Assembly (NCBI GenBank): GCA_002298925.1
Contig: DBMM01000066.1
Location: forward strand, 1-46,189
Direction: 5' to 3'
Source: Geobacter sp. UBA698
GTDB taxonomy: Bacteria > Desulfobacterota > Desulfuromonadia > Geobacterales > Pseudopelobacteraceae
DNA length: 46,189 nt
Each line of letters opens with the position of its first letter. The stretch's first letter is position 1. Positions 1-8,762 of this stretch are shown piece by piece. The notes beneath the pieces were generated by a model, which was given only the letters and a program-made list of their open reading frames with translations, made no database searches and was not told the DNA's origin. The translations under genes were made by a program, and so were the position numbers.

Positions 1-83
1 ATGGAAAACATCATGATGATCATAGTTATAGTCATAATGGTCCCTACAAAAAGAAGTCCTGGCTGTCAGAGTTGTTCGACTGA
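1..83 (+). CDS. 3' end of a zinc-ribbon (zf-TFIIB-like) protein, partial
   Basis: The window opens inside a gene. Reading from base 3, 26 codons run to a TGA at 81-83. The encoded tail is rich in His and Asp and ends KKKSWLSELFD. The complete zf-TFIIB protein at 30777-31076 has a similar His/Asp-rich tail and ends in the same SWLSELFD, so this is the C-terminus of a paralogue. The zinc-ribbon part lies outside the window. Its neighbour is a P-type ATPase followed by a lipoprotein that also has a paralogue beside the other zinc-ribbon gene. Function is unknown; the assignment rests on the shared C-terminus. Confidence 0.75.
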   Translation, partial: GKHHDDHSYSHNGPYKKKSWLSELFD

Positions 84-92
84 TATCAGTCT

Positions 93-120
93 CGGAGAGA
101 GGGGATATCCCCTCTCTCCG
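93..120. repeat. Perfect 28-bp palindrome between zinc-ribbon gene and ATPase
   Basis: Two 14-base arms (CGGAGAGAGGGGAT and its exact reverse complement) meet without a spacer. The sequence starts 10 bases after the upstream stop codon and ends 15 bases before the GTG start of the ATPase. It could fold as a transcript hairpin or be an operator. No run of T follows on either strand, so a classic intrinsic terminator is not supported. Confidence 0.7.
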
Positions 121-135
121 TAAAAAGGTGCAGTT

Positions 136-2694
136 GTGGCTCGAAATCCTGAAATACATGAACATGTTGGACTAACCTCACAGGAAGCCGCCAGAATTCT
201 CGGGGAAGAAGGTCCCAACGAACTTCCGTCTTCAAAGCAACGTGGAAACTTTCAGATAGCCCTCGACGTAATGCGTGAGCCGATGTTCCTGCTGTTGGTG
301 GCTTGTGGCGTAATCTATCTGCTGGTGGGGGACATGCAGGAAGCGATGATGCTTCTGGCATTTGTCTTTTTCGTCATGGGGATCACTCTTTACCAGGAGC
401 GGAAAACAGAGCGGGCACTGGAGGCCCTCCGTGATCTCTCCAGCCCAAGAGCCCTTGTTATTCGCGACGGAGCCCAGCAGCGGATTGCTGGTCGAGACGT
501 GGTTCGAGGTGACATCATTGTTCTTGCAGAAGGCGATAGGGTTCCTGCTGATGCTCTGGTGCTGGACTGCACCAGTCTATCTACAGACGAATCGCTCCTG
601 ACAGGCGAATCCATTGCGGTACGCAAGTTGCCTGGCGATGCTACTTCACCTGTAGTGCAACCAGGGGGAGATGATCTCCCATTTGTTTTTTCGGGAACTT
701 TGGTTGTGCGTGGACAGGGAATTGCCCGCGTAATTGCTACCGGACAACAGAGCGCCATCGGCAAAATTGGCAAGGCCCTACAAGCAGTGACCAGCGAAGA
801 AACCCTGCTGCAACGTGAAACCGGTCGTCTGGTAAAAATTCTTGCCACGGCAGTCCTCGTGCTCTGTGCACTGCTTATTCTGGTGTACGGTATCACCCGA
901 GGTGCCTGGCTCGATGGGGTACTGGCGGGACTCACCCTAGCCATGGCGGTTATGCCGAATGAGCTTCCGGTGGTCCTGACAATCTTTCTGGCCTTGGGGG
1001 CATGGCGACTTTCCCGGACTCAGGTACTTGCCCGCAGCGCACCGGTAGTGGAAACACTCGGTTCGGCGACCGTCCTGTGCGTGGACAAGACAGGTACCCT
1101 GACATTGAACCGGATGACGGTCACTGCGCTCAACACCGATGGGAGTTTGTACAAAATTGGTGACTTTCGCAATGACCCGCCCCCTGATACATTTCACGAT
1201 CTGGTGGAATTCAGCATTCTCGCAAGCCAGCGCGACCCTTATGATCCTATGGAGCGGGCCATCAAGGATTTTGGCGAAGAGTATCTCGCCCATACCGAGC
1301 ATCTCCACGGTGATTGGCGCCTTGGAAAGGAATACCCGTTATCTCCTGAACTTCTTGCCATGTCTCATGTCTGGAGGGCTCCGGAAGGTAATGAGTATGT
1401 TATTGCCGCCAAAGGCGCACCGGAAGCGGTTGCCGACCTCTGCCATTTCAGTGACAGCCAACATAGGGAGATGATGACGGCGGTGACCCGGATGGCTGAT
1501 GACGGACTGCGGGTACTGGGAGTAGCGCGCTCATACTTCAGTGAACCTGGTCTGCCAGGTGAACAACACGACTTCACCTTCGAGTTTTTAGGGCTTGTGG
1601 GATTGGCCGATCCGGTCAGACCAACCGTGGCTGCAGCACTCCAGGATTGCTACCGGGCCGGCATCAGAATGGTGATGATCACCGGTGACTATCCCGGCAC
1701 GGCGCGCAGTATTGCTCGGCAGATCGGGCTTGTCCAACCGGATGAAGTCATAACCGGTCCTGAACTGGAGAGCATGAGTGAAGTGGATCTACAGGAGAGG
1801 ATCAGAACAGTCAACATCTTCGCCAGAGTTGTACCGGAACAGAAGCTCCGCCTGGTGAAAGCCTTGAAGAGCAACGGCGAGGTTGTTGCCATGACCGGAG
1901 ACGGGGTGAACGATGCACCGGCTCTTAAATCAGCTCATATCGGTATAGCTATGGGTGGCAGAGGGACAGACGTAGCACGCGAGGCGTCCGATCTCGTGCT
2001 CTTGGACGATGACTTTGCCTCCATCGTTCGGGCCGTGAAAATGGGTCGGCGTATCTTCGACAATCTGAAGAAGGCCATGGCCTATCTTCTGGCCATACAT
2101 ATTCCGATTGCCGGGATGTCCCTCATTCCGGTGCTTTTCAAGTGGCCGCTGCTGTTCATGCCGATCCATATCGCATTCCTCCATCTGATCATAGATCCTG
2201 CCTGTTCAATAGTGTACGAGGTTGAACCGGCGGAGATGGATGCGATGCAAAGGCCACCCCGCGATCCAAAGGAACCGTTGTTCAGCAAGCGCGTCTTGTT
2301 GTTAAGCACACTTCAGGGGCTGAGTGTCCTGGTTGTACTTCTGATTGTGTTTGGCGTCAGTCTTGTCCGAGGGCATGGAGAACTTGAGGCCCGAACTCTG
2401 GCATTTACTACCCTGATAATCGCCAACCTTGGCCTGATGATGACCAACCGTTCCTGGACCAGCACAATTGTGAGGATATTAGGGGCTCCGAATGCAGCTC
2501 TCTGGTGGGTAACAGGTGGTGCAGTAATCTTCCTCGGGATGGCGCTTAATATTCCTATTTTTCGAGAAGTATTCAGGTTCTCAGTGATCCATCCGGTCGA
2601 CGTTGTCATATGTGTGTCTGCCGGCATATCGAGCATTGTCTGGTTCGAGTTGTTTAAGATGTTTAGTAGGAAAAAAGAGAAAAATACCCCTTGA
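136..2694 (+). CDS. Cation-transporting P-type ATPase (P2-like)
   Basis: An 852-residue membrane pump that couples ATP hydrolysis to cation transport. Domains in order: an N-terminal cation-ATPase domain (about 5-60), the actuator domain with TGES at 156-159, the phosphorylation site DKTGT starting at Asp317, the hinge TGDGVNDAP at about 587-595, and a block of C-terminal membrane helices. The helix before the phosphorylation site reads MPNELPVVL, resembling the Ca/Mn-type PEGLP motif rather than the CPC of copper pumps, so a heavy-metal P1B pump is unlikely. The ion cannot be named. The start is GTG at 136, preceded by AAGG. It is followed closely by a lipoprotein and a CDF transporter, probably one operon. 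A 13-codon look-alike of its C-terminus occurs at 33335-33373. Confidence 0.93.
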   Translation: MARNPEIHEHVGLTSQEAARILGEEGPNELPSSKQRGNFQIALDVMREPMFLLLVACGVIYLLVGDMQEAMMLLAFVFFVMGITLYQERKTERALEALRDLSSPRALVIRDGAQQRIAGRDVVRGDIIVLAEGDRVPADALVLDCTSLSTDESLLTGESIAVRKLPGDATSPVVQPGGDDLPFVFSGTLVVRGQGIARVIATGQQSAIGKIGKALQAVTSEETLLQRETGRLVKILATAVLVLCALLILVYGITRGAWLDGVLAGLTLAMAVMPNELPVVLTIFLALGAWRLSRTQVLARSAPVVETLGSATVLCVDKTGTLTLNRMTVTALNTDGSLYKIGDFRNDPPPDTFHDLVEFSILASQRDPYDPMERAIKDFGEEYLAHTEHLHGDWRLGKEYPLSPELLAMSHVWRAPEGNEYVIAAKGAPEAVADLCHFSDSQHREMMTAVTRMADDGLRVLGVARSYFSEPGLPGEQHDFTFEFLGLVGLADPVRPTVAAALQDCYRAGIRMVMITGDYPGTARSIARQIGLVQPDEVITGPELESMSEVDLQERIRTVNIFARVVPEQKLRLVKALKSNGEVVAMTGDGVNDAPALKSAHIGIAMGGRGTDVAREASDLVLLDDDFASIVRAVKMGRRIFDNLKKAMAYLLAIHIPIAGMSLIPVLFKWPLLFMPIHIAFLHLIIDPACSIVYEVEPAEMDAMQRPPRDPKEPLFSKRVLLLSTLQGLSVLVVLLIVFGVSLVRGHGELEARTLAFTTLIIANLGLMMTNRSWTSTIVRILGAPNAALWWVTGGAVIFLGMALNIPIFREVFRFSVIHPVDVVICVSAGISSIVWFELFKMFSRKKEKNTP

Positions 2695-2720
2695 GACGAA
2701 CTATTACTGGAGGATACATT

Positions 2721-3269
2721 TTGAAAAATATCGTATTGGTTGCTCTCATAATTGGAGTTATGGCACTATGTGGCTGCTCAACCGAAAAAGCGCCGGCACC
2801 ACAGCAACAGATCCCCGCTATCACGCTCTCTCCTTCCGACAAAGAAAAGCTGATGGCATTTCAGAAAGAGGTCTTGAGCATTGAAAACCTCACAGACAAG
2901 GCTATTCAACTGGCGCTAGATGAACTGAAAAGCGTCCTGAAAGGGGGCGAGATATCCGTCAACCTCCCCTCCATCATCGACAGAGCAAAGTCTGAGAGCC
3001 TACGGGCTGGGGAATCTCTGGCTAAGAAGGCAATTCCGGAAGCCCTGCCACCCGAAGCTAGGAAGCTCCTGGATGAAGCGAAAACGGGCTTGATCGCCGC
3101 TTACAAAACATACGCTGCATCGTTCGATGCCATCAGAAACTTTGTCACGGACAAAAATCCAATGACGCTACTGGAGTACCGGAAGAAGAATACCGAGGCT
3201 CAGGAATTGCTCAAGGGCGCCACGGAAAAGCTGAAACTAATTATGACCGCCGCCGGAGTATCGCAATGA
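2721..3269 (+). CDS. CSTEKAP-type lipoprotein (copy 1)
   Basis: A 182-residue predicted lipoprotein of unknown function. I chose TTG 2721, preceded by TGGAGGA with good spacing; the upstream in-frame TTG at 2691 overlaps the ATPase and has no ribosome site. The chosen start gives exactly the same length as the paralogue at 31155-31703. A short hydrophobic leader ends in ALCGC, with Cys19 the likely lipidated residue, followed by STEKAP. The rest is helical and charged, with a conserved FVTDKNPM segment near the C-terminus. The next gene overlaps its stop by four bases (ATGA), so it is probably co-translated with the CDF transporter. Confidence 0.85.
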   Translation: MKNIVLVALIIGVMALCGCSTEKAPAPQQQIPAITLSPSDKEKLMAFQKEVLSIENLTDKAIQLALDELKSVLKGGEISVNLPSIIDRAKSESLRAGESLAKKAIPEALPPEARKLLDEAKTGLIAAYKTYAASFDAIRNFVTDKNPMTLLEYRKKNTEAQELLKGATEKLKLIMTAAGVSQ

Positions 3270-4225
3270 TCCAATCACCTGAAGTACAACGAGCAAAAAG
3301 CAAGGCTGCTGTATTTTCCATTACCTCGAATTCCATACTGATCGTCCTAAAACTGATTGTCGGCATCATGATGCAGTCGGTCAGCGTTATCTCCGAAGCG
3401 GTTCATTCCGGAATTGACCTTGTAGCGGCAATTATCGCCTGGTTTTCTGTCCGGGAATCAGGAAAACCTGCTGATGACGAACACCGCTTTGGACATGGAA
3501 AAATTGAGAACGTAGCAGGAACTATTGAAGCGGTGCTTATCTTCGGTGCTGCCTTCTATATCATCTGGGAGGCGATACACAAACTACGCTCGGGAACTAT
3601 TGCGGTTGAAAGCCTTGGGCTGGGCGCATTAGTCATGCTTGTATCAGCAGTAGCCAACTACTTTGTCTCCCGTTATCTGCTCAATGTGGCGATAAAGACT
3701 GATTCTGTTGCATTGGAAGCTGACGCCATGCATCTCAGGACCGATGTTTATACGTCGGTTGGCGTGCTTGGCGGTTTAGTTGCAATCAAATTTACCGGCA
3801 TCGCCATGCTCGACCCTATTATTGCCATAGTCGTTGCGCTCATGATTATAAAGGCTGCCTGGGATTTAACCAAGGCAGCCTTCTTCCATATCCTGGACGT
3901 AAAACTGCCTGACGATGAAGAGGGGCTGATTCATGAAGTGATGGAGAAATACTCCGACAGGATTATCGAATACCACAAGCTTCGCACCCGCAAGTCAGGC
4001 CATATCAGGCATATCGACATGCATCTAGTAGTTCCGAAAAAAATGACGGTCGAGGACGGACATACCCTTTCCCATCAAATCACGGCAGACATTGAACAGT
4101 ACCTCGCTCACAGCCATATCCTTGTTCATATCGAACCCTGTCCGGGAGAGTGTGAAACATGTGCCGTGGAGTGTCCAAAGGTTGGGGAGGTCTACTCTGA
4201 AGCATGCCAGGAACTGGGTTATTAG
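3266..4225 (+). CDS. Cation diffusion facilitator (CDF) with Cys-rich tail
   Basis: A 319-residue inner-membrane divalent metal/proton antiporter of the CDF family (FieF/MamM-like). The N-terminal half holds about six membrane helices with HxxxD pairs typical of the metal site (His47/Asp51 and His156/Asp160) and the HRFGHGKIE loop (about 73-81). The C-terminal cytosolic metal-sensing domain runs from about 210 to 290. Unusually, it ends in five cysteines (292, 296, 299, 303, 314) spaced C-x3-C-x2-C-x3-C plus one more, which could bind metal or form disulfides. It overlaps the lipoprotein stop by four bases. The substrate (Zn, Fe, Mn or other) cannot be told from sequence. Confidence 0.93.
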   Translation: MIQSPEVQRAKSKAAVFSITSNSILIVLKLIVGIMMQSVSVISEAVHSGIDLVAAIIAWFSVRESGKPADDEHRFGHGKIENVAGTIEAVLIFGAAFYIIWEAIHKLRSGTIAVESLGLGALVMLVSAVANYFVSRYLLNVAIKTDSVALEADAMHLRTDVYTSVGVLGGLVAIKFTGIAMLDPIIAIVVALMIIKAAWDLTKAAFFHILDVKLPDDEEGLIHEVMEKYSDRIIEYHKLRTRKSGHIRHIDMHLVVPKKMTVEDGHTLSHQITADIEQYLAHSHILVHIEPCPGECETCAVECPKVGEVYSEACQELGY

Positions 4226-4359
4226 TCAGCGTACTTATTGTCTGTTACCATTCCCGCGATTTCTGCTCCGAACGAACAGCTGATATAGAACAACGCCCAG
4301 ACTAATCATGAATACCTTGCAGATGGAGAGTTTTCTGAGAATTCATAAGAGTCCATTAT

Positions 4360-5064
4360 ATGATTGAATTGAAAAACGTTACCAAACGATATGAATCGCT
4401 TACGGCTGTTGACGATGTATCTTTCTCTGTCAAGACGGGTGAGTGTTTTGCTCTGCTTGGACCCAATGGTGCAGGGAAGACGACAATCGTTAAAATGCTG
4501 CTCGATTTTACACGACCGACATCGGGTAGCTTATCATTAAACGGCATCCCAAGTACCCTAGCAGAATGCCGACAATCAGTCGGTTATCTTGCTGAAAACA
4601 ACCATATTCAACCGTCTCTTTCTGGGTGGCAATACCTTCTGCGCTGTGCTGAGTTATTGGATATGAACCGGTCTGAGGCTGCAGATCACTGCAGGCGCAT
4701 TGTCGAGCTGATTGGAATGCAAGGCAGGGAAAATACAAAGGTTAGCACATATTCCAAGGGCATGGTCCAACGGTTCGGATTAGGCGCCGCACTCATGGGA
4801 AATCCAAAACTGTTAATACTTGATGAGCCCACCTCTGGTTTAGATCCCATTGGTATTAGGGAAATACGCCTGCTCCTGGAGTCGCTTAAAGGTCAAGGCA
4901 TGACTATCTTCTTAAATTCACACCTGTTGTCGGAAGTTGAAAAAATCTGTGATACCGCAGCTATCATCAACCGAGGCAAGCTTTTGGTAAAAGACACAAT
5001 TTCCTCCATTGTCAAAGACGGGGAGACGTTGGAAGATGTGTTTGTTCGATTGGTGAAAGGTTGA
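4360..5064 (+). CDS. ABC transporter ATP-binding protein
   Basis: A 234-residue ATPase subunit of an ABC-2 type exporter. Walker A is GPNGAGKTT (34-42), the signature is a variant YSKGMVQRF (near 131), and Walker B is LLILDEPTSGLDP (near 155), followed by the switch His in NSHLLSEVE. Length and order fit the NatA/NosF/CcmA-like group. The permease starts one base after its stop, so the two form a transporter. The 134 bases upstream contain no other gene and no strong ribosome site was seen. The substrate is unknown. Confidence 0.92.
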   Translation: MIELKNVTKRYESLTAVDDVSFSVKTGECFALLGPNGAGKTTIVKMLLDFTRPTSGSLSLNGIPSTLAECRQSVGYLAENNHIQPSLSGWQYLLRCAELLDMNRSEAADHCRRIVELIGMQGRENTKVSTYSKGMVQRFGLGAALMGNPKLLILDEPTSGLDPIGIREIRLLLESLKGQGMTIFLNSHLLSEVEKICDTAAIINRGKLLVKDTISSIVKDGETLEDVFVRLVKG

Positions 5065-5065
5065 C

Positions 5066-5914
5066 ATGGGAACTTCAAAATCACTACCCCCCATTACAAG
5101 GATCACGAAATATACGCTTATCGACGAAGTGCAGCAGAGAAGTTTCGTCGTCATGTTCGTATTCTGCGCACTCTGTGTATTTCTTGTTCGTGGCTGTTAT
5201 CAAGGTAATTACATGGTGAACGGACAGATTCTTGATGCCGGAACCATTGTCAGAACATTATCGAAAGCGACCTTCCACGTAATTGGTGCTGGTGTGATGG
5301 TCATAGCAGCTTTGCTTTCGATGCGCATATTCAGGCGAGACCGAAATGAGGGTATGCAATCGTGCATTTTGTCAAAACCGATAGCTCGGTGGCAGTATGT
5401 AATGGGCAAAATTCTTGGATTATGGGCCTTATCGACACTTTTTATGTTCATCTTGCATAGTATTGTCTTCTTGATAACCTCCATCAATTTGAAGGTTTTC
5501 ATGCCGGGGTACCTTGTTGCTTCGATGCTCTGCTCTATCAACCTGCTCTTTGTGGTTATTGCCGTACTTCTTTTATCGGTCCTGATGTCCGACATTGTCG
5601 CTTTTCTTTGTGTTCTTGGCGTTGGTTCCGTCGGCTTTGTAGCTGATGGCATAGCTGCTGCCAGCCACAGTCAGATAGCACAGGTAATGATGCAACAACC
5701 TGGCACCGGCCCACAGTCAGACATTACATGGTGGAAAGTTGTGTATGTTTTGTGGCCGAAGCTATTAGGAGTTCAGCAGTTGGCATCTTCGTTGATTGAG
5801 AGCGAATCAAACCATGGAATTGGCTCTCTTTATCCTTTCATAAATGTCCTTGTTTATTGCCTTATTCTTGGCGCTTTGCTTTTCAAGCGATTCAGGGATG
5901 AAGATATTGTCTAG
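5066..5914 (+). CDS. ABC-2 type permease
   Basis: A 282-residue membrane protein directly following the ATP-binding subunit. It has about six hydrophobic segments, with a soluble N-terminal lead-in (TRITKYTLIDEVQQ) before the first helix at about 27-45. The arrangement matches permeases of the ABC-2/NosY-like family, with a large loop between helices 1 and 2 (RRDRNEGMQSCILSKPI resembles the loop of NosY-like permeases). With 4360-5064 it forms a predicted exporter or membrane-remodelling complex. The cargo is not known. Confidence 0.85.
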   Translation: MGTSKSLPPITRITKYTLIDEVQQRSFVVMFVFCALCVFLVRGCYQGNYMVNGQILDAGTIVRTLSKATFHVIGAGVMVIAALLSMRIFRRDRNEGMQSCILSKPIARWQYVMGKILGLWALSTLFMFILHSIVFLITSINLKVFMPGYLVASMLCSINLLFVVIAVLLLSVLMSDIVAFLCVLGVGSVGFVADGIAAASHSQIAQVMMQQPGTGPQSDITWWKVVYVLWPKLLGVQQLASSLIESESNHGIGSLYPFINVLVYCLILGALLFKRFRDEDIV

Positions 5915-5997
5915 ATTATTGGGTTGATTGATGAGGATGTATCGGCAGTCTGTAGTAACCGTCCAGTAGTAAGTTGGACCTCAAGGAGATTCAGTTA

Positions 5998-6693
5998 GTG
6001 CTACAAATTCACAGTGAATCCCACAGGTCAGAAAGAATTGGTTGGCTTCGAGCAGCTGTTCTTGGCGCTAACGACGGAACAATTTCGGTTGCCAGCCTTG
6101 TCGTTGGAGTTGCAGTTTCTGGAGCATCACAAAATAGCATTCTGCTTACCGGCATAGCCGGTCTTGTCGCAGGAGCAATGTCAATGGCTGCCGGCGAGTA
6201 TGTCTCGGTTCAATCGCAGGCAGATACTGAACATGCTGACATTGCCAAAGAAAAGCTTGAACTTGAACTTCAACCGGAACACGAACTAAATGAACTTACT
6301 TCAATATATGTGAGACGAGGTCTCGACCAACCTTTGGCACGCCAAGTGGCAGAAATGCTGATGTCCGGTGACGCTCTTGGAGCACATGCCCGAGACGAAC
6401 TCGGCATTACAGAAACGTTACGGGCACGACCACTTCAAGCAGCACTCGCATCTGCAATTGCTTTTGTTGCAGGTGCCATTGTTCCAATTCTGGCTGTATT
6501 ACTCGCTCCTAAAGCGTTGGTTACTGAAGTTTCATTTGCGACCGCGCTGATTACTCTAGCCATATTGGGGGCTACCGCAGCATACGCCGGTGGGGCTCCC
6601 ATTGTTAAGGGTGCTATTCGTGTTGCATTCTGGGGCGTGCTCGCAATGGGACTAACTGCCGGAGTCGGCAAGTTCTTTGGCGCTGTTATTTGA
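5998..6693 (+). CDS. VIT1/CCC1-family membrane protein
   Basis: A 231-residue protein of the VIT1/CCC1 family, whose characterised members move Fe(II) or Mn(II). The N-terminus contains the family motif WLRAAVLGANDGTIS and then AAGEYVSVQSQ, both parts of the transport domain. An acidic, Glu-rich stretch (about 75-120) corresponds to the cytosolic metal-binding region, and three further hydrophobic helices follow. I chose GTG 5998, nine bases after AAGGAG; the in-frame TTG at 5974 lies upstream of that ribosome site. It fits the metal-transport theme of the preceding genes. Confidence 0.9.
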   Translation: MLQIHSESHRSERIGWLRAAVLGANDGTISVASLVVGVAVSGASQNSILLTGIAGLVAGAMSMAAGEYVSVQSQADTEHADIAKEKLELELQPEHELNELTSIYVRRGLDQPLARQVAEMLMSGDALGAHARDELGITETLRARPLQAALASAIAFVAGAIVPILAVLLAPKALVTEVSFATALITLAILGATAAYAGGAPIVKGAIRVAFWGVLAMGLTAGVGKFFGAVI

Positions 6694-6854
6694 GTAGCCG
6701 AAACAATCACCTAATGGATTGCTGAAAGTGGTACACTGGCCGTATATGGCAAGCTAGGAAAAGGATATTTCCCAAGGCGTCTATCAGCAGTCAATTTTAC
6801 TTCTGAGATCTGATGTGATCGTGCTTCAAGAAAGATTGAAAACAGGAGCTTTTT

Positions 6855-7550
6855 ATGAATGAATTTAGTACCACACAACCACGCACCGCAACACAGGTAG
6901 TTGTAAGACAAAACGCTCTTATCCGGCAAGTATATGCTTGGATGGGGGCAGGATTGGCGATTACAGCTTTTGTCTCGCTCATCACACTCTCCTCACCGGC
7001 GATACTCAATGCCGTATTTGGAAACAGGCTTGTCTTTTACGGCATAATGATCGGAGAACTGGCTCTGGTGTTCACTCTTGTAGGTGCGATCAACAAGATG
7101 AGTGCTTCAACTGCGACTTTTGTATTCATTGCATATTCCGCGCTTAATGGACTAACTCTTTCTAGCGTTGCACTGGCCTATACCGCCAGTTCTGTTACTT
7201 CCACATTTGTTACTACTGCCGGGATGTTTGGGGCCATGAGCCTCTTTGGATTTATGACCAAACGTGACCTCACGTCGTGGGGCAGTTTTCTGTTCATGGG
7301 GTTGATAGGTGTGGTAATCGCCTCGGTCGTCAACATCTTCGTTGGCAGCAGTGCAGTCTCGTGGGTCATATCAGGTATCGGCGTGATTGTTTTCACAGGT
7401 CTTACTGCATATGACACCTGGAAAATCAAAGCAATGGCAGCTCAGGGAACTGATGGAAGAAAGCCAGCTATTCTGGGGGCATTGACACTGTATCTTGATT
7501 TCATAAACCTTTTTCTTATGTTGTTACGGTTTACCGGTGACCGGCGATAA
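6855..7550 (+). CDS. Bax inhibitor-1/YccA family protein
   Basis: A 231-residue integral membrane protein with about seven hydrophobic helices. The family pattern is visible in the central YSALNGLTLSS segment and in the C-terminal GLTAYDTWKIKAM segment with its conserved Asp. Bacterial members (YccA, YbhL) interact with the FtsH protease or act as pH-sensitive calcium leak channels; the exact role here is unknown. Start ATG 6855 follows AGGAGC. About 160 bases separate it from the VIT gene, so it probably has its own promoter. Confidence 0.92.
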   Translation: MNEFSTTQPRTATQVVVRQNALIRQVYAWMGAGLAITAFVSLITLSSPAILNAVFGNRLVFYGIMIGELALVFTLVGAINKMSASTATFVFIAYSALNGLTLSSVALAYTASSVTSTFVTTAGMFGAMSLFGFMTKRDLTSWGSFLFMGLIGVVIASVVNIFVGSSAVSWVISGIGVIVFTGLTAYDTWKIKAMAAQGTDGRKPAILGALTLYLDFINLFLMLLRFTGDRR

Positions 7551-7613
7551 CACGATGAACGTATATCATTTAAAATAGTTGGGTCTGCGGAGTGAATTGA
7601 TGCAGACAAGCGA

Positions 7614-8119
7614 ATGAAAAAAAACCGCCCCAAAGTCCAAATGCAGCTGAACAAGCAGTCACACGCACGCGGACTGCACGTTGTTGCACTCTTTGAAGGA
7701 GCAAAGGGGCTACTGGTTCTCCTTGTGGGTTTCGAGTTACTGACCTACATCCACAAGGATATCAATGAAGCCGCCATGCATCTGGTAAAACACCTCCACC
7801 TCAATCCTGCCAGCCATTATCCGCGAATCTTTCTCGACCTGATGGAACATATAGACGATACCAAACTCTGGAGCATGGCTCTTGCTGCGGCAATGTACTT
7901 TGTTTTGTGCGGATGATAGAAGCAGCTGGACTGTGGCTTAGAAAAACCTGGGCCGAGTGGTTTGCCGTCCTCACCGGTGGTATGTACATTCCAGTCGAGA
8001 TTTATGAGGTGGCCATTAAAGTCACATGGCCGAGAATCACCGTACTTGTTATAAATCTTGGTGTTGTATCCTACCTGCTGTTTGTACTCATCAAAGACCG
8101 CGAGAAGAAAACATCATGA
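7614..8119 (+). pseudogene. DUF2127 membrane protein interrupted by a frameshift
   Basis: Two overlapping reading frames (7614-7916 and 7907-8119) together make one DUF2127-type membrane protein. The first half carries the N-terminal GLHVVALFEGAKGLLVLL helix; the second carries RMIEAAGLWLRKTWAEWF, a typical second-half motif of the family. The break is at the T-rich string around 7898-7907, where one base appears to be missing. A sequencing error, a real pseudogene or programmed slippage are all possible. The second half has no ribosome site of its own. Confidence 0.75.
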
Positions 8120-8165
8120 AATATTGTAGCTTTCGCAAAAGAATTCGAACCATTGAGGAGATGAT

Positions 8166-8711
8166 ATGAAAGCAGAATCAAAAATACCGGCTCCCGTCCC
8201 GGTCTCAGATGTACCGAATGATTACTTCCGATTTCATCTCCCTCATGTTCATCTTGGCACTGTCTTCGGAAATGACTGGTTTGCCCTGAAGGCCGAAGGC
8301 TTTGCCCGTTTCTTTGGGACACCGGTTTTTCTTGTTGCGCAGACGGTTATCGTTGCCATCTGGATCGGGCTAAACGTTGCCGGATATACCAAATTCGATG
8401 TTTACCCGTTTATCTTGCTCAATCTTGCCTTCAGTCTCCAGGCTGCCTACGCGGCGCCTCTCATCCTGCTTGCGCAGACTCGGCAGGCTGACCGTGATAA
8501 GGCCCATGCAGATGCCGACGCTCAACACAGGGAGGCCCTTGCATTGGCTGCTGAGCAGCGTCAAGCATTGGCTGCACAGCAATCCGAGCAGATAATGGAG
8601 TTGCTCCAGCAAAATACGCAATTGACCGAAATCGTGAAAGAGTTGAGTCAGCGGATTGAAACACTGACTTCGGAAATGCATGATGTAGTTCTTCAGCACA
8701 AAGTCTCATAG
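8166..8711 (+). CDS. DUF1003 membrane protein
   Basis: A 181-residue protein of the DUF1003 family. It has two membrane helices (about 62-82 and 93-112: FLVAQTVIVAIWIGLNVAGY and the FILLNLAFSLQAAYAAPLIL region) and then a Gln/Ala-rich coiled coil (about 115-175). Homologues are commonly annotated as cyclic-nucleotide-binding-like or hypothetical; no biochemical role is established. Start ATG 8166 has GAGGAGATGAT just upstream. Confidence 0.88.
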   Translation: MKAESKIPAPVPVSDVPNDYFRFHLPHVHLGTVFGNDWFALKAEGFARFFGTPVFLVAQTVIVAIWIGLNVAGYTKFDVYPFILLNLAFSLQAAYAAPLILLAQTRQADRDKAHADADAQHREALALAAEQRQALAAQQSEQIMELLQQNTQLTEIVKELSQRIETLTSEMHDVVLQHKVS

Positions 8712-8762
8712 AAGATGCCAAGAGCTTCAAAGTATTCCGCTACAATTTAAAGGAGAATAACC

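Noticed and set aside
93..120. Intrinsic terminator
   Set aside because: Perfect stem but no T run on either strand.
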